From Algoriphagus kandeliae (lineage in GTDB: Bacteria > Bacteroidota > Bacteroidia > Cytophagales > Cyclobacteriaceae): 64,000 nucleotides of DNA. The stretch is taken from NCBI RefSeq assembly GCF_004571135.1, contig NZ_SPSB01000003.1, positions 372,001 to 436,000 of the forward strand. The letters run 5' to 3'. Below the pieces are notes generated by a model. It searched no databases. It was given only the letters and a program-made list of their open reading frames with translations, and was not told where the DNA came from. Positions within the stretch are counted from its first letter, which is position 1, and every line of letters starts with the position of its first letter. This document shows, piece by piece, positions 9,973-18,030 of the stretch. Made by a program: the position numbers and the translations under genes.

Positions 9973-11241
9973 ATGCTTGACCGAAGTCAGCCTCCGAAAT
10001 ACATCATTCCGGAAGATTTCTCATTAACTCAACCTGAGCACTTCGAGCTGTCTAGTGGGGCAAAGGTGTATTTCATCCCTACCCCAGCTGTAGAAGCTGT
10101 TAAAATTGAATTTTTGGGAAATGGTACTCGAGCTAATCTTCCTTTAACTCGGTCTTTGGTGCCTTCCTTTACCCTTCAGCTTTTGCCAGAAGGAACAAGC
10201 CAAAAAAGCGGAACGGAAATCGCTCATTTCTTTGATTTTCATGCAAGTGAATTGCAACCAATCATTTCCTTCGGCAATGAGGGATTTAGTCTAATCAGTA
10301 CCAAAAAGCATATTTTCGAAATTCTTCCAGTAGCCTTGGAATTGGTTCATGAGGCTATTTTCCCAGAGGAAATTCTTATAAAAAAGAAATCTCAGCGAAA
10401 ACTTTCCATTCAGCTAGAGCGGGAAAAGACCTCCTCTAGGGCCTCTCAACTTTTCAGGAAAGCCTTATTTGGTGACACACACCCCTATGGAGTAGTAGTG
10501 GAAGAATCCATGTTAGAGGAAATAACCTCTGAACGATTGCTTCAGCATAGCCAAACCCAATTGTGGCAAAATTTGGAAATTTTCATTTCAGGAAATTTTT
10601 CTGAGCCAGAACTATCGAAGCTACTTCAGCATCTGGAGAAATTTCCAGTCCGCCCCCTTTTGGAAAAAGTGCTGTTACCGGAAACCTCCAGTGAATATTT
10701 CCTCCATGAAGAAAGGGCTGAATCCCTACAAAGTAGTATCCGAATGGGGGATTTTTCCATTCCAAAAAATCATTCGGATTTTATTCCACTTTTAGTCTTC
10801 AATTCCATTTTAGGAGGATATTTTGGTTCAAGGTTGATCAAAAACATCCGGGAAGACAAAGGACATACCTATGGCATTTATTCTAGCCTAGCTCAAATTG
10901 GAGACTTGAATTATTGGGTGATCTCTGCGGATGTAGAGAAGAAATACCTTCAGACAGTCAAGTCTGAAATCAAAAAAGAAATCCAAACGCTCTGTGAAGA
11001 GCCTGTTCCTCAAGATGAATTGGAATTGGTGAGAAATTATTTGCTCGGACAAATGCTTTCCCAATTCAGTAATTCATTTGATCTGATGGACCGATTTCGG
11101 GCAGTTCATCATGCGGGTATGACCCTGGGTTTTTATCAGCAAAAACTCAACTTTTTGAAAGAGTTTAACCAAGGACATATTCTAGAAATCGGGGAAAAAT
11201 ACTTCAAAGACAAAGCGATTTTTGAAGTAAGTGTGGGTTAA
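9973..11241 (+). CDS. M16 (pitrilysin) family protein lacking the zinc site
   Basis: 422 residues, no signal peptide, three bases after porV. The overall plan is that of bacterial M16B peptidases, including SRLIKNIREDKGHTYGIYS near residue 280-300, which is the R/Y signature of the second half. In the first half the segment aligning to HFLEHMLFKGT reads SFTLQLLPEGT (65-75), so both histidines and the glutamate of HxxEH are gone. Such inactive M16 subunits are known as partners of active ones, but no active M16 gene lies in this window. Its stop overlaps the converging GT2 gene by four bases. Function unknown; a partner or scaffold role is inference. Confidence 0.85.
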   Translation: MLDRSQPPKYIIPEDFSLTQPEHFELSSGAKVYFIPTPAVEAVKIEFLGNGTRANLPLTRSLVPSFTLQLLPEGTSQKSGTEIAHFFDFHASELQPIISFGNEGFSLISTKKHIFEILPVALELVHEAIFPEEILIKKKSQRKLSIQLEREKTSSRASQLFRKALFGDTHPYGVVVEESMLEEITSERLLQHSQTQLWQNLEIFISGNFSEPELSKLLQHLEKFPVRPLLEKVLLPETSSEYFLHEERAESLQSSIRMGDFSIPKNHSDFIPLLVFNSILGGYFGSRLIKNIREDKGHTYGIYSSLAQIGDLNYWVISADVEKKYLQTVKSEIKKEIQTLCEEPVPQDELELVRNYLLGQMLSQFSNSFDLMDRFRAVHHAGMTLGFYQQKLNFLKEFNQGHILEIGEKYFKDKAIFEVSVG

Positions 11242-12191
11242 CCAGTAAGATGGACGTAAAGCCAAGAAATATCCAATCGAGTCTTTAACCACCATTTATA
11301 AAGAGAAAGCTCAAGGTTTTTAGTGTGTAATTTCTCGGCGAGAGCAATCAGTTTTTCTGCAGCCAAAAAATTTGCAGACCACATCGCATGTTTCAACTCA
11401 AATAATATGCGCTCCTGAAGTGCATTGTTTTCCCCCTCGCTTTGATTGAGATCCAAGGCTTTTTCACAAACCTTCACTGTGCTAGGAAGCATCCTGGAAA
11501 TGTATCGCTGATATTGATGAGCAGACATGGAGCGAGGATGTACTCGCTTTAGTATTCCAACATGATCGGAAAAAACCACCGGATATTTTCTGGTCAAACG
11601 GATTTGAATATCAAAATCCTCGTAGAATAGGTTTTCATCATACCCTCCTTCCTTTTTTAGAATTTTAGCATTGAATACCATGGTTGCCGAACAAATAGCC
11701 GATCGGCGTAGCAAGGTTTCATATAAATTCCCTACCTCCACCTCTTCAACCAATTCACTAAAGGTATTTCTCTTATAAAAAGTCCGAATAGACCCTGAAG
11801 AAGAAAGCAAATAGGCATCTGAGAAGCAGAAAGCAGCTTTTGGATCCTTTGTCAATTGTTTGATTGAAAGGGATAGATGATCTGGATAAAGCACATCATC
11901 TCCCGACAAATCCACCACATAATCTCCTTCTGTCTCAAAAAAGGCTGCGTTAAAAACCGAACAATAGGGTTTGGGATCATCATAAAAAATAGTCTTTACT
12001 GAAAATAGCCCTGTAAACTTATTCACCCAATCCCGTATCAATGTAGGCGTCTGATCAGAACTGCCATTATCAATGATTATCAGCTCCTTCGCATAATAAT
12101 CTTGCATAGCAACACTTTCCAAGGCTTCGACAATCCAATCCTCGTGATTAAAAGCTATACAAATTACAGTGACCTTTTTTTGCTTTTCCAT
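11238..12191 (-). CDS. glycosyltransferase family 2
   Basis: 317 residues. A GT-A fold is visible: VICIAFNHEDWIVEALES at the N-terminus, then ELIIIDNGSSDQTP and the metal-binding region DLSGDDVLYPDH near residue 95-106. The later YDENLFYEDFDIQIRLTRK segment (around 190) is the acceptor-side ED motif of GT2 enzymes. No transmembrane helices, so a peripheral enzyme transferring a sugar from a nucleotide donor to a surface glycan or lipid-linked acceptor; neither sugar is identifiable. It lies two bases after the GNAT/FemAB-like gene and ends the three-gene minus-strand unit begun by the ketoisomerase cupin. Confidence 0.9.
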   Translation of the reverse strand: MEKQKKVTVICIAFNHEDWIVEALESVAMQDYYAKELIIIDNGSSDQTPTLIRDWVNKFTGLFSVKTIFYDDPKPYCSVFNAAFFETEGDYVVDLSGDDVLYPDHLSLSIKQLTKDPKAAFCFSDAYLLSSSGSIRTFYKRNTFSELVEEVEVGNLYETLLRRSAICSATMVFNAKILKKEGGYDENLFYEDFDIQIRLTRKYPVVFSDHVGILKRVHPRSMSAHQYQRYISRMLPSTVKVCEKALDLNQSEGENNALQERILFELKHAMWSANFLAAEKLIALAEKLHTKNLELSLYKWWLKTRLDISWLYVHLTG

Positions 12192-12193
12192 GG

Positions 12194-13126
12194 CTAAAGC
12201 TTCCTGAACCAGGTAACCTTATTGGAAATATCGTTTGAAAATCTCGACTTAAAAAACATTAAACTATGATTGGGTGAATCCGGATGATCAGAGGAGCCCA
12301 GATCGATCAAATCAACACCTAATTCTCCTGCCAATTTGAAAAGATTAAACAAAAGAATTTCTCCCGCATTTTTGACAGAAGTTCCAGGATTGATGGCCGA
12401 CTGAAAATAGTAGAGTGAATTTTCAGTAAGTCGGACGGCTAAAGTGTAAGCAAAGGCAACCCCGTCTTGTTCCAAAGAAATTAAGAAATACCGATCCGGA
12501 AATTCAGAAACCTGGCTAATCAATTTCGACTCATCCAATGAAACATCGTAGCCCCTCTCCTTATTCCAAGACTGAATGGCAGTTAAAAACCCAAAGTTTT
12601 GAATCGGGCTTACATTGACATGAATCTTATTTTCCTTGGTTTTTCGCTGGAATTTATCCGCTTCATTCTGGATCATTTTTTTGATCTTTTTCTTCCCAAG
12701 AAAAAACTGATGAGCCAAGATTTTTCGAGCCTGAAATCCCAATTTGAATAGTAGATAATCAATCAAGTCATGGTTTTCCTCGTAGGGTTTTGGTGCCTGC
12801 GTGATTTCAATTTGCTTCACGTCCCTATGCTTCAATTCATCCAGGACCAAATTCAAAAAATAAGCTATCTGCTCGGAGATAAGTTTACTGTCAATCCAAA
12901 TCCCGCCAAATGGTGCATGTGGAAGAGAAATAGCCTCCTTGGTATCTTCAGAAATAAAAACCGTCATCCAAGCCTTTTTCCTTCCCTTTTTAAAAAAACT
13001 GAAATCTAAGGTTTCACCTTTGATTGAGACACTATACTGAGCCAAGAAATAGTCCTTGGATTCCAAAGAAGCCTGACTTACTTCCAAGCTGTAGTTTTCG
13101 GATAGTTCTTTTTTATACGTTTCCAA
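12194..13126 (-). CDS. GNAT/FemAB-like acyltransferase
   Basis: About 310 residues. The frame is open to an ATG at 13195, but that would overlap the upstream cupin gene by 83 bases; a TTG at 13126 reduces this to 14 bases and is preferred here. The C-terminal half (KFQRKTKENK, then a strand-helix pattern with DGVAFAYTLAVR, YYFQSAINPG and GVDLIDLGSSDHPDSPNHSLMFFK) resembles the FemAB/BioF2-type acetyltransferase fold, in which the glycan-modifying members act on amino sugars. Position between a dTDP-sugar ketoisomerase and a glycosyltransferase supports N-acylation of a nucleotide-linked amino sugar, but the acyl donor and acceptor are not visible. Family assignment moderate. Confidence 0.65.
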   Translation of the reverse strand: METYKKELSENYSLEVSQASLESKDYFLAQYSVSIKGETLDFSFFKKGRKKAWMTVFISEDTKEAISLPHAPFGGIWIDSKLISEQIAYFLNLVLDELKHRDVKQIEITQAPKPYEENHDLIDYLLFKLGFQARKILAHQFFLGKKKIKKMIQNEADKFQRKTKENKIHVNVSPIQNFGFLTAIQSWNKERGYDVSLDESKLISQVSEFPDRYFLISLEQDGVAFAYTLAVRLTENSLYYFQSAINPGTSVKNAGEILLFNLFKLAGELGVDLIDLGSSDHPDSPNHSLMFFKSRFSNDISNKVTWFRKL

Positions 13127-13523
13127 ATTCTTCAGGGTCTCTGATGTAATCTTCTTCTGAAAAATCCTGGTCTGAAAGGCCCAGCAAAACAGCATCGGGA
13201 GAAAACTTTGTTTCCACCCAATGAAAAGGCGGAATTAACAGACCTTCAGAAGGATCATTAAGAATAAAAACTTGGCTTTCTCCATCTTGTCGATGTGTAG
13301 TTATTTCCAAAACTCCAGACATGGCAATCAAAATCTGGGTTTCATTTCGATGGGCATGCTTCCCTCTAATAAATCCTTCCGGCACCTTATGCACCCAAAA
13401 ACACCTTCGAATCCCATTCGGAAAGAGCTCTTTATTCTCCCAAAAAAAGAGATTTCCCGTCTCTCCAACATCTCCCTTGAATCGAATGATTTTTGGTTTT
13501 TCCTCTGGCATTGGATTTTTCAT
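13113..13523 (-). CDS. sugar 3,4-ketoisomerase (FdtA/WxcM-like cupin)
   Basis: 136 residues. The cupin core is clear: FIRGKHAHRNETQILIAMSG around residues 51-70, where the HAH pair and the downstream glutamine match the FdtA/QdtA active site that isomerises dTDP-4-keto-6-deoxyglucose between positions 3 and 4. The latter half ends with PPFHWVETKFSPDAVLLGLSD, the WxcM C-terminal signature. It starts the minus-strand trio. The dTDP-sugar precursor genes (rmlA, rmlB, an aminotransferase) are not within this window, so the substrate has to come from elsewhere in the genome. An alternative start is MPEEK, four residues later. Confidence 0.85.
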   Translation of the reverse strand: MKNPMPEEKPKIIRFKGDVGETGNLFFWENKELFPNGIRRCFWVHKVPEGFIRGKHAHRNETQILIAMSGVLEITTHRQDGESQVFILNDPSEGLLIPPFHWVETKFSPDAVLLGLSDQDFSEEDYIRDPEEFGNV

Positions 13524-13627
13524 AATTCAAGCAATCGAACGAAAATTAAGATAATTACAAAGGAAAAAAGATTACACTTAAGTTAAATTTAAACTCTCAA
13601 TAGAATTTCCATTTCAAAACACCATCC

Positions 13628-14248
13628 TTGACAAATTCTGTTTCAGATAACGATTCCTTTTTTACACTTTCCTCGGAGTCTTCTGGCCTTTTCAAAGAAA
13701 AGAATAGCAAGTTTCACTATTTCGCATTTCCTGTTAAAAATGAAGAGGAAATTAAGTCTCATTTAGAAGTACTTCGAAAGAAATTTTTTGACGCAAGACA
13801 TCATTGCTATGCATACAGCCTTGGGAAAGATGGTGAAGTTTTCAGGGCAAATGATGATGGCGAGCCCAATCACTCAGCAGGTGATCCGATCATAGGACAA
13901 ATCCGCTCTTTTGGCTTGACAAATGTGCTCATTGTGGTGGTTCGGTATTTCGGAGGCACCAAATTGGGAATGAGTGGACTTATCCAAGCTTATAAAACTT
14001 CAGCCCGGCTCGCCATTGAGGAAAATGAAATCGTTGAAGATTTTCTAAGAAGTAGAATTCGGGTAAAATTCCCCTATTCTCAAATGAATGAAGTGATGAA
14101 ACTCATCAAAAATGAAAATCTGGTAATCGAATCACAAGAAATGGGATTGGATGCTGAAATGGTCTTGATTTTTAGATCAGGCTTGTTGGAAAAAGTAAGC
14201 CAAGAGTTCGAAAAAATGGAGGGCGTAGCGTTCCAGCTATTGGAATAG
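13628..14248 (+). CDS. YigZ/IMPACT family protein
   Basis: 206 residues from TTG 13628; no ATG exists before the conserved core. The UPF0029/IMPACT N-terminal domain is unmistakable: ARHHCYAYSLG, then ANDDGEPNHSAGDPIIGQI and VVVRYFGGTKLGMSGL, the family signature around residues 112-125. The C-terminal 70 residues form the smaller ferredoxin-like YigZ domain. Homologues bind nucleic acid or act in translation-related regulation, but the bacterial role is not settled. It converges with the RNase D-like gene, overlapping it by 12 bases at the 3' ends. Confidence 0.9.
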   Translation: MTNSVSDNDSFFTLSSESSGLFKEKNSKFHYFAFPVKNEEEIKSHLEVLRKKFFDARHHCYAYSLGKDGEVFRANDDGEPNHSAGDPIIGQIRSFGLTNVLIVVVRYFGGTKLGMSGLIQAYKTSARLAIEENEIVEDFLRSRIRVKFPYSQMNEVMKLIKNENLVIESQEMGLDAEMVLIFRSGLLEKVSQEFEKMEGVAFQLLE

Positions 14249-14836
14249 CTCATCCAAGTAGCCTTCCCCTCTTAATTTTTTGAATACCTCGAGACAGGCC
14301 CATGCATCGGTAGCCGCATATCGTTGTTGTTTGATAGTCAATTCTTGTGCTTCCCAATTTGACACTTGTTCGGATTTACTAATTCGGATTCCTAAGACCA
14401 TTCCTGATAGATTTCGAACACCTACATTGTGAAATCCGATTTTCCGAAGTTCATCATTTAAGTCAAAAAATGCCTGAGGATAAAAGGAATCTGTCAATTT
14501 CCCGAGTCCTTTCAAATCATCATGGACAGCCGCTCCTATTTTCAAAATATGCTCCCTCTCCAATAAGGCTCGTAATTCATCAGGAAAACCAATCGAGTTT
14601 AAACGAAACAAAAAAGCTTGTTCTGAAGTGGAAAGTTGGAGAAGGGAAACTTCATTGATCACACCTTTCCGAAAGGATGGTTTTGTTTCGGTATCGAATC
14701 CCAATAAGGGTTGGGTGTCCAAAAACTCGACTACTTCTTCCACATCTTCCAGTTGATCAATCAGATAGATTTCACCCTCAAATTGACCCAAAGGAAGTGC
14801 ATTTACTTCATCTTTGCTTATCCGTGTAGGAATCAT
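14237..14836 (-). CDS. 3'-5' exonuclease domain protein, RNase D-like (DEDDy)
   Basis: 199 residues containing a single exonuclease domain without the HRDC domains of full RNase D. The four acidic motifs are present: FDTET (Exo I), AVHDDLKGL (Exo II), and YAATDAWACLEVF (Exo III with Tyr, DEDDy type). Two metal ions held by these acids hydrolyse RNA or DNA from the 3' end; the natural substrate is not predictable. The start overlaps the nhaC stop by four bases, so it is expressed as the second gene of that pair. Similar short exonucleases are common in Bacteroidota. Confidence 0.9.
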   Translation of the reverse strand: MIPTRISKDEVNALPLGQFEGEIYLIDQLEDVEEVVEFLDTQPLLGFDTETKPSFRKGVINEVSLLQLSTSEQAFLFRLNSIGFPDELRALLEREHILKIGAAVHDDLKGLGKLTDSFYPQAFFDLNDELRKIGFHNVGVRNLSGMVLGIRISKSEQVSNWEAQELTIKQQRYAATDAWACLEVFKKLRGEGYLDELFQ

Positions 14837-16293
14837 GCCACTTCTAAATCTTCCTCCTCGTAATAGTTAATTCCAATATTCAGATACCCATATAAAATCG
14901 TCATGAATGGGCTGATAATATTAAAAAAGCAATAAGGAGCATAGACCAAGGTGGCTACTCCCAAAACTCCCGCCTGCGTGGCCCCACAGGTATTCCAAGG
15001 AACCAATACGGAGGTAACTGTTGCGGAATCTTCTAATGTTCGACTGAGATTTTCAGGTTTTAGTCCACGCTTTTTGTAGATATCTGCATACATACGTCCC
15101 GGAACCAAAATGGCCAAATATTGATCAGATGTGGTGATGTTAAAAAACACACAGGTGGCTGCTGTACTGGCAATCAGGGAACCTACTTTATGAACTTTTC
15201 TAATCACGGCCTCAGCTAAGACTTGCAGCATTCCTGTCACTTCCATAATTCCACCAAAAATCATAGCACAGATAATCAACCAGATTGTATTCAACATCCC
15301 TCCCATTCCTCGGGTTACCAACAACTCATTTACCACATCATTACTCGTGATAATGGCGATTTCCCCATATAAGGACATCATGACGGCCTTGAAACTTAAG
15401 TAGGAATAAGAACCTGACTCATTGGCAATAGTCGCAATGATATCCGGTTGGAAAATAATCGCAAAAACTCCCCCAAGAAGAGCACCAGCCAATAAGGCAG
15501 GTATGGCAGGAACTTTTCTAATGATTAAAATAATAACCACGGCGGGTACAATGAACAACCAACCTGTGACATTAAACTTTTCCAAAATCACCTCGGAAAT
15601 GGCTTTCACATCATCTACCGAACCATTCGCCTCATAGTTTATTCCGATAACAATAAATAATATCAGGGTTATGGTAATCGAAGGGATGGTTGTTTTGGCC
15701 ATGTGCCGGATATGAGTAAACAAATCCGTCCCAGCCATGGCAGGTGCGAGATTTGTAGTATCTGATAGCGGGGACATTTTATCACCAAAATAAGCGCCTG
15801 AAATAATCGCCCCAGCTATAATTCCTTCTTCAAATCCCAAAGCTTTCCCTATTCCTAATAAAGCAACTCCAACTGTTGCAACGGTAGTCCAGGAACTTCC
15901 TGTGGAAATCGAAACAACAGCACTTACCACACAAGCCGCAAAAAGGAAAATCCCAGGGCTTAGCACCTGAAGTCCATAATAAATCATAGCAGGTACTATA
16001 CCGCTCAAAAGCCATGTTCCTGCCAATGCTCCAATCAAAAACAAAATGAGAATGCTGGACATCGCAGAGCTGATGCTTTTTACTATGCCATCTTGTAAGG
16101 TTTCCCAGTGAAAGCCTAGCCTATAAATGGCGACAATCCCTGCAACGGAAGCAGAAAGCAAAAGCACGATTTGATTAGAGCCGGAAAGACCATCAGTCCC
16201 AAAGACCCGGATATTCAAAACCAATAAAAAGATTAAAAAAACGAGGGGTATCAACGCATCTACTATCCTCGGCGTCCTAGTTTTCTCTTGCAT
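14833..16293 (-). CDS. nhaC: Na+/H+ antiporter NhaC family
   Basis: 486 residues from ATG 16293 (a TTG at 16296 directly precedes it). About 11-12 hydrophobic segments. Conserved NhaC stretches include STGSSWTTVATVG, ISGAYFGDKMSPLSDTTNLAPA, TTSDQYLAILVPGRM and VPWNTCGATQAGVLG. The family exchanges cytoplasmic sodium for protons in the inner membrane; some members exchange malate/lactate or other organic acids instead, which the sequence does not resolve. It lies 44 bases after the FAD oxidoreductase and overlaps the exonuclease gene by four bases. Confidence 0.9.
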   Translation of the reverse strand: MQEKTRTPRIVDALIPLVFLIFLLVLNIRVFGTDGLSGSNQIVLLLSASVAGIVAIYRLGFHWETLQDGIVKSISSAMSSILILFLIGALAGTWLLSGIVPAMIYYGLQVLSPGIFLFAACVVSAVVSISTGSSWTTVATVGVALLGIGKALGFEEGIIAGAIISGAYFGDKMSPLSDTTNLAPAMAGTDLFTHIRHMAKTTIPSITITLILFIVIGINYEANGSVDDVKAISEVILEKFNVTGWLFIVPAVVIILIIRKVPAIPALLAGALLGGVFAIIFQPDIIATIANESGSYSYLSFKAVMMSLYGEIAIITSNDVVNELLVTRGMGGMLNTIWLIICAMIFGGIMEVTGMLQVLAEAVIRKVHKVGSLIASTAATCVFFNITTSDQYLAILVPGRMYADIYKKRGLKPENLSRTLEDSATVTSVLVPWNTCGATQAGVLGVATLVYAPYCFFNIISPFMTILYGYLNIGINYYEEEDLEVA

Positions 16294-16337
16294 CAAATTT
16301 TAAGGATGGGATGAATTCGTGAATCTAACCAAAAATT

Positions 16338-17465
16338 TTAAAACCCTTTTCGAAGTAGGTCTGAGAGTTCTTTCCCTACCTGCCAACCTATAGCTACTCC
16401 CATTCCTCCAAGTCGAACTGCCACGGCCGTTTTATCACCGATTTTTTGGATAATAGGAGATTTTTTTTGTCCAAATGCCATGATCCCGGTCCAGGATTGC
16501 TCCCATTCAATTTTCTTACCCGGAAAAATCACTTCCTCAGCAATTCGATGTAAATAGGTTTCAATTTTGGGATTGATTTTATTTTCCTCACTTTCCTCTC
16601 CTTCAAAATCCTGATTCCTTCCCCCGCCTAAAAGAAGTCGACCGTCAATTTTTCGGAAATACACATACCCTTTGTCAAAATGAAAGCTTCCCTTCCAAGG
16701 TATTTGAAAATCCAATTGCTTACTCACCATCACCAAGCCTCTCCCCGGAACCAAATCCAAATCGGGGACTAATTTCTTAGAAAAAGCATTGGTACAAATG
16801 CCTACTTTTTTGCCAACAAATTCTATGGATCCCAACTGCTGATCCTTTGTAAGTACGATCCCGGATTCAGTCTCAATATTTTCAACAGTAATTCCGGTCA
16901 AAATCCGAATCCCAATTTCGCGTGCCTTTGTCCAAAGCGCATTCAAATACCTTCCAGAATCCAATTCCCCTTCAAATTGATTTTTAACAACAGCCTTCAC
17001 CGAATCAGCAAACCCCATCTTTCGGAAATTTTTGACTTGAGAAAAAACCGGCTTTTTGAAAATCGGCTTTAACATTTTATTGATACCATTCAGCTGATCT
17101 AAGGCATCCAGCTGATCATCTTGAATCAATTCAAAACCTCCGGACTCTTTAAAATCAAGGGTTCTTTTTCCAAACTCTTTTTTGATTTGATCTAAGCCTT
17201 TTGACCTACGAGACACAAGCTGCAAAACCTCATCCTGAGTCATATGCCAAAGGTCATCTAAGATCTCTGTCAACGAACCAAAACAGGCAAAACCGGCATT
17301 TTTTGTACTAGCTCCAGTGGGAAATGCACCTCTCTCGAGTATTAACACCTTCGCCTTCTTATTTTTTCGTTTGTAATGAATAGCTGTTGACAAGCCTACA
17401 AACCCAGCTCCCACCACAATTAAATCATAGTTCAAAAAGTGCTTTTTTTCCCAATAGCTCAGCAT
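16338..17465 (-). CDS. FAD-dependent oxidoreductase, DAO (amino acid oxidase-like) family
   Basis: 375 residues. The Rossmann motif GAGFVGLSTA (19-28) is followed by ILERGAFPTGASTKNAGFACFG, the segment in which glycine/sarcosine oxidase-like enzymes contact FAD. The C-terminal end has QSWTGIMAFGQKKSPIIQ and VAVRLGGMGVAIGW, again standard for DAO enzymes. It is a separate subfamily from the DAO gene at 3071: the sequences differ except at the FAD motifs. Substrate unknown; oxidative deamination or dehydrogenation of an amino compound is the family norm. It may be the first gene of a minus-strand run with nhaC and the exonuclease. Confidence 0.85.
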   Translation of the reverse strand: MLSYWEKKHFLNYDLIVVGAGFVGLSTAIHYKRKNKKAKVLILERGAFPTGASTKNAGFACFGSLTEILDDLWHMTQDEVLQLVSRRSKGLDQIKKEFGKRTLDFKESGGFELIQDDQLDALDQLNGINKMLKPIFKKPVFSQVKNFRKMGFADSVKAVVKNQFEGELDSGRYLNALWTKAREIGIRILTGITVENIETESGIVLTKDQQLGSIEFVGKKVGICTNAFSKKLVPDLDLVPGRGLVMVSKQLDFQIPWKGSFHFDKGYVYFRKIDGRLLLGGGRNQDFEGEESEENKINPKIETYLHRIAEEVIFPGKKIEWEQSWTGIMAFGQKKSPIIQKIGDKTAVAVRLGGMGVAIGWQVGKELSDLLRKGF

Positions 17466-17541
17466 ATTTTCAAATTGCTAATCGCATTTAGTTAGAATTT
17501 TGATAATTTACTTTTAAACTTATTCAATAACCCCAAAATAG

Positions 17542-18021
17542 ATGAGAAAAATTGAGGAACTATTGCAGGAATATGGTTCTAGCCATCAAAACCCTACCAA
17601 TAAACTAATCCACTGGTTCTGCGTCCCAGCCATTTTCTTCAGCGTTGTGGGCTTGATTTTCAGCATTCCTCCCGGCCCTTTACCAGAATTTTTATCTCAA
17701 TTGGGAACATTTGCCAATTGGGCGACTATCATCCTATTTTTGGTTTTAGTGTATTATGTCACCCTCTCCGTTCCTCTTGCATTAGGCATGTTTTTGTTTT
17801 CATCGATTTGTCTTGCACTGGCAAATTTCTTAACCATCGAATTTCCCGGTAAACTTTGGATGATCAGTTTGGGGATATTCATCATTGCCTGGATTATACA
17901 GTTTTATGGACATAAAATTGAAGGCAAAAAACCTTCATTTTTCAAAGACCTTCAATTTCTCCTTATTGGTCCGGCTTGGTTGATGCACTTTATTTATAAG
18001 AAATTAGGACTGGCTTATTAG
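17542..18021 (+). CDS. DUF962 / Mpo1-like membrane protein
   Basis: 159 residues with four hydrophobic segments. The family's metal-binding-type residues are visible: EYGSSHQNPTNKLIHWF at residues 9-25 and IIQFYGHKIEGKKP near 125-138, followed by FLIGPAWLMHF. The yeast homologue Mpo1 is an Fe(II) dioxygenase that alpha-oxidises 2-hydroxy fatty acids, so a role in lipid catabolism or turnover is a reasonable inference for this bacterial form. It is monocistronic, divergent from the FAD oxidoreductase and convergent with the patatin-like gene ten bases away. Confidence 0.85.
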   Translation: MRKIEELLQEYGSSHQNPTNKLIHWFCVPAIFFSVVGLIFSIPPGPLPEFLSQLGTFANWATIILFLVLVYYVTLSVPLALGMFLFSSICLALANFLTIEFPGKLWMISLGIFIIAWIIQFYGHKIEGKKPSFFKDLQFLLIGPAWLMHFIYKKLGLAY

Positions 18022-18030
18022 AATTCAAGA

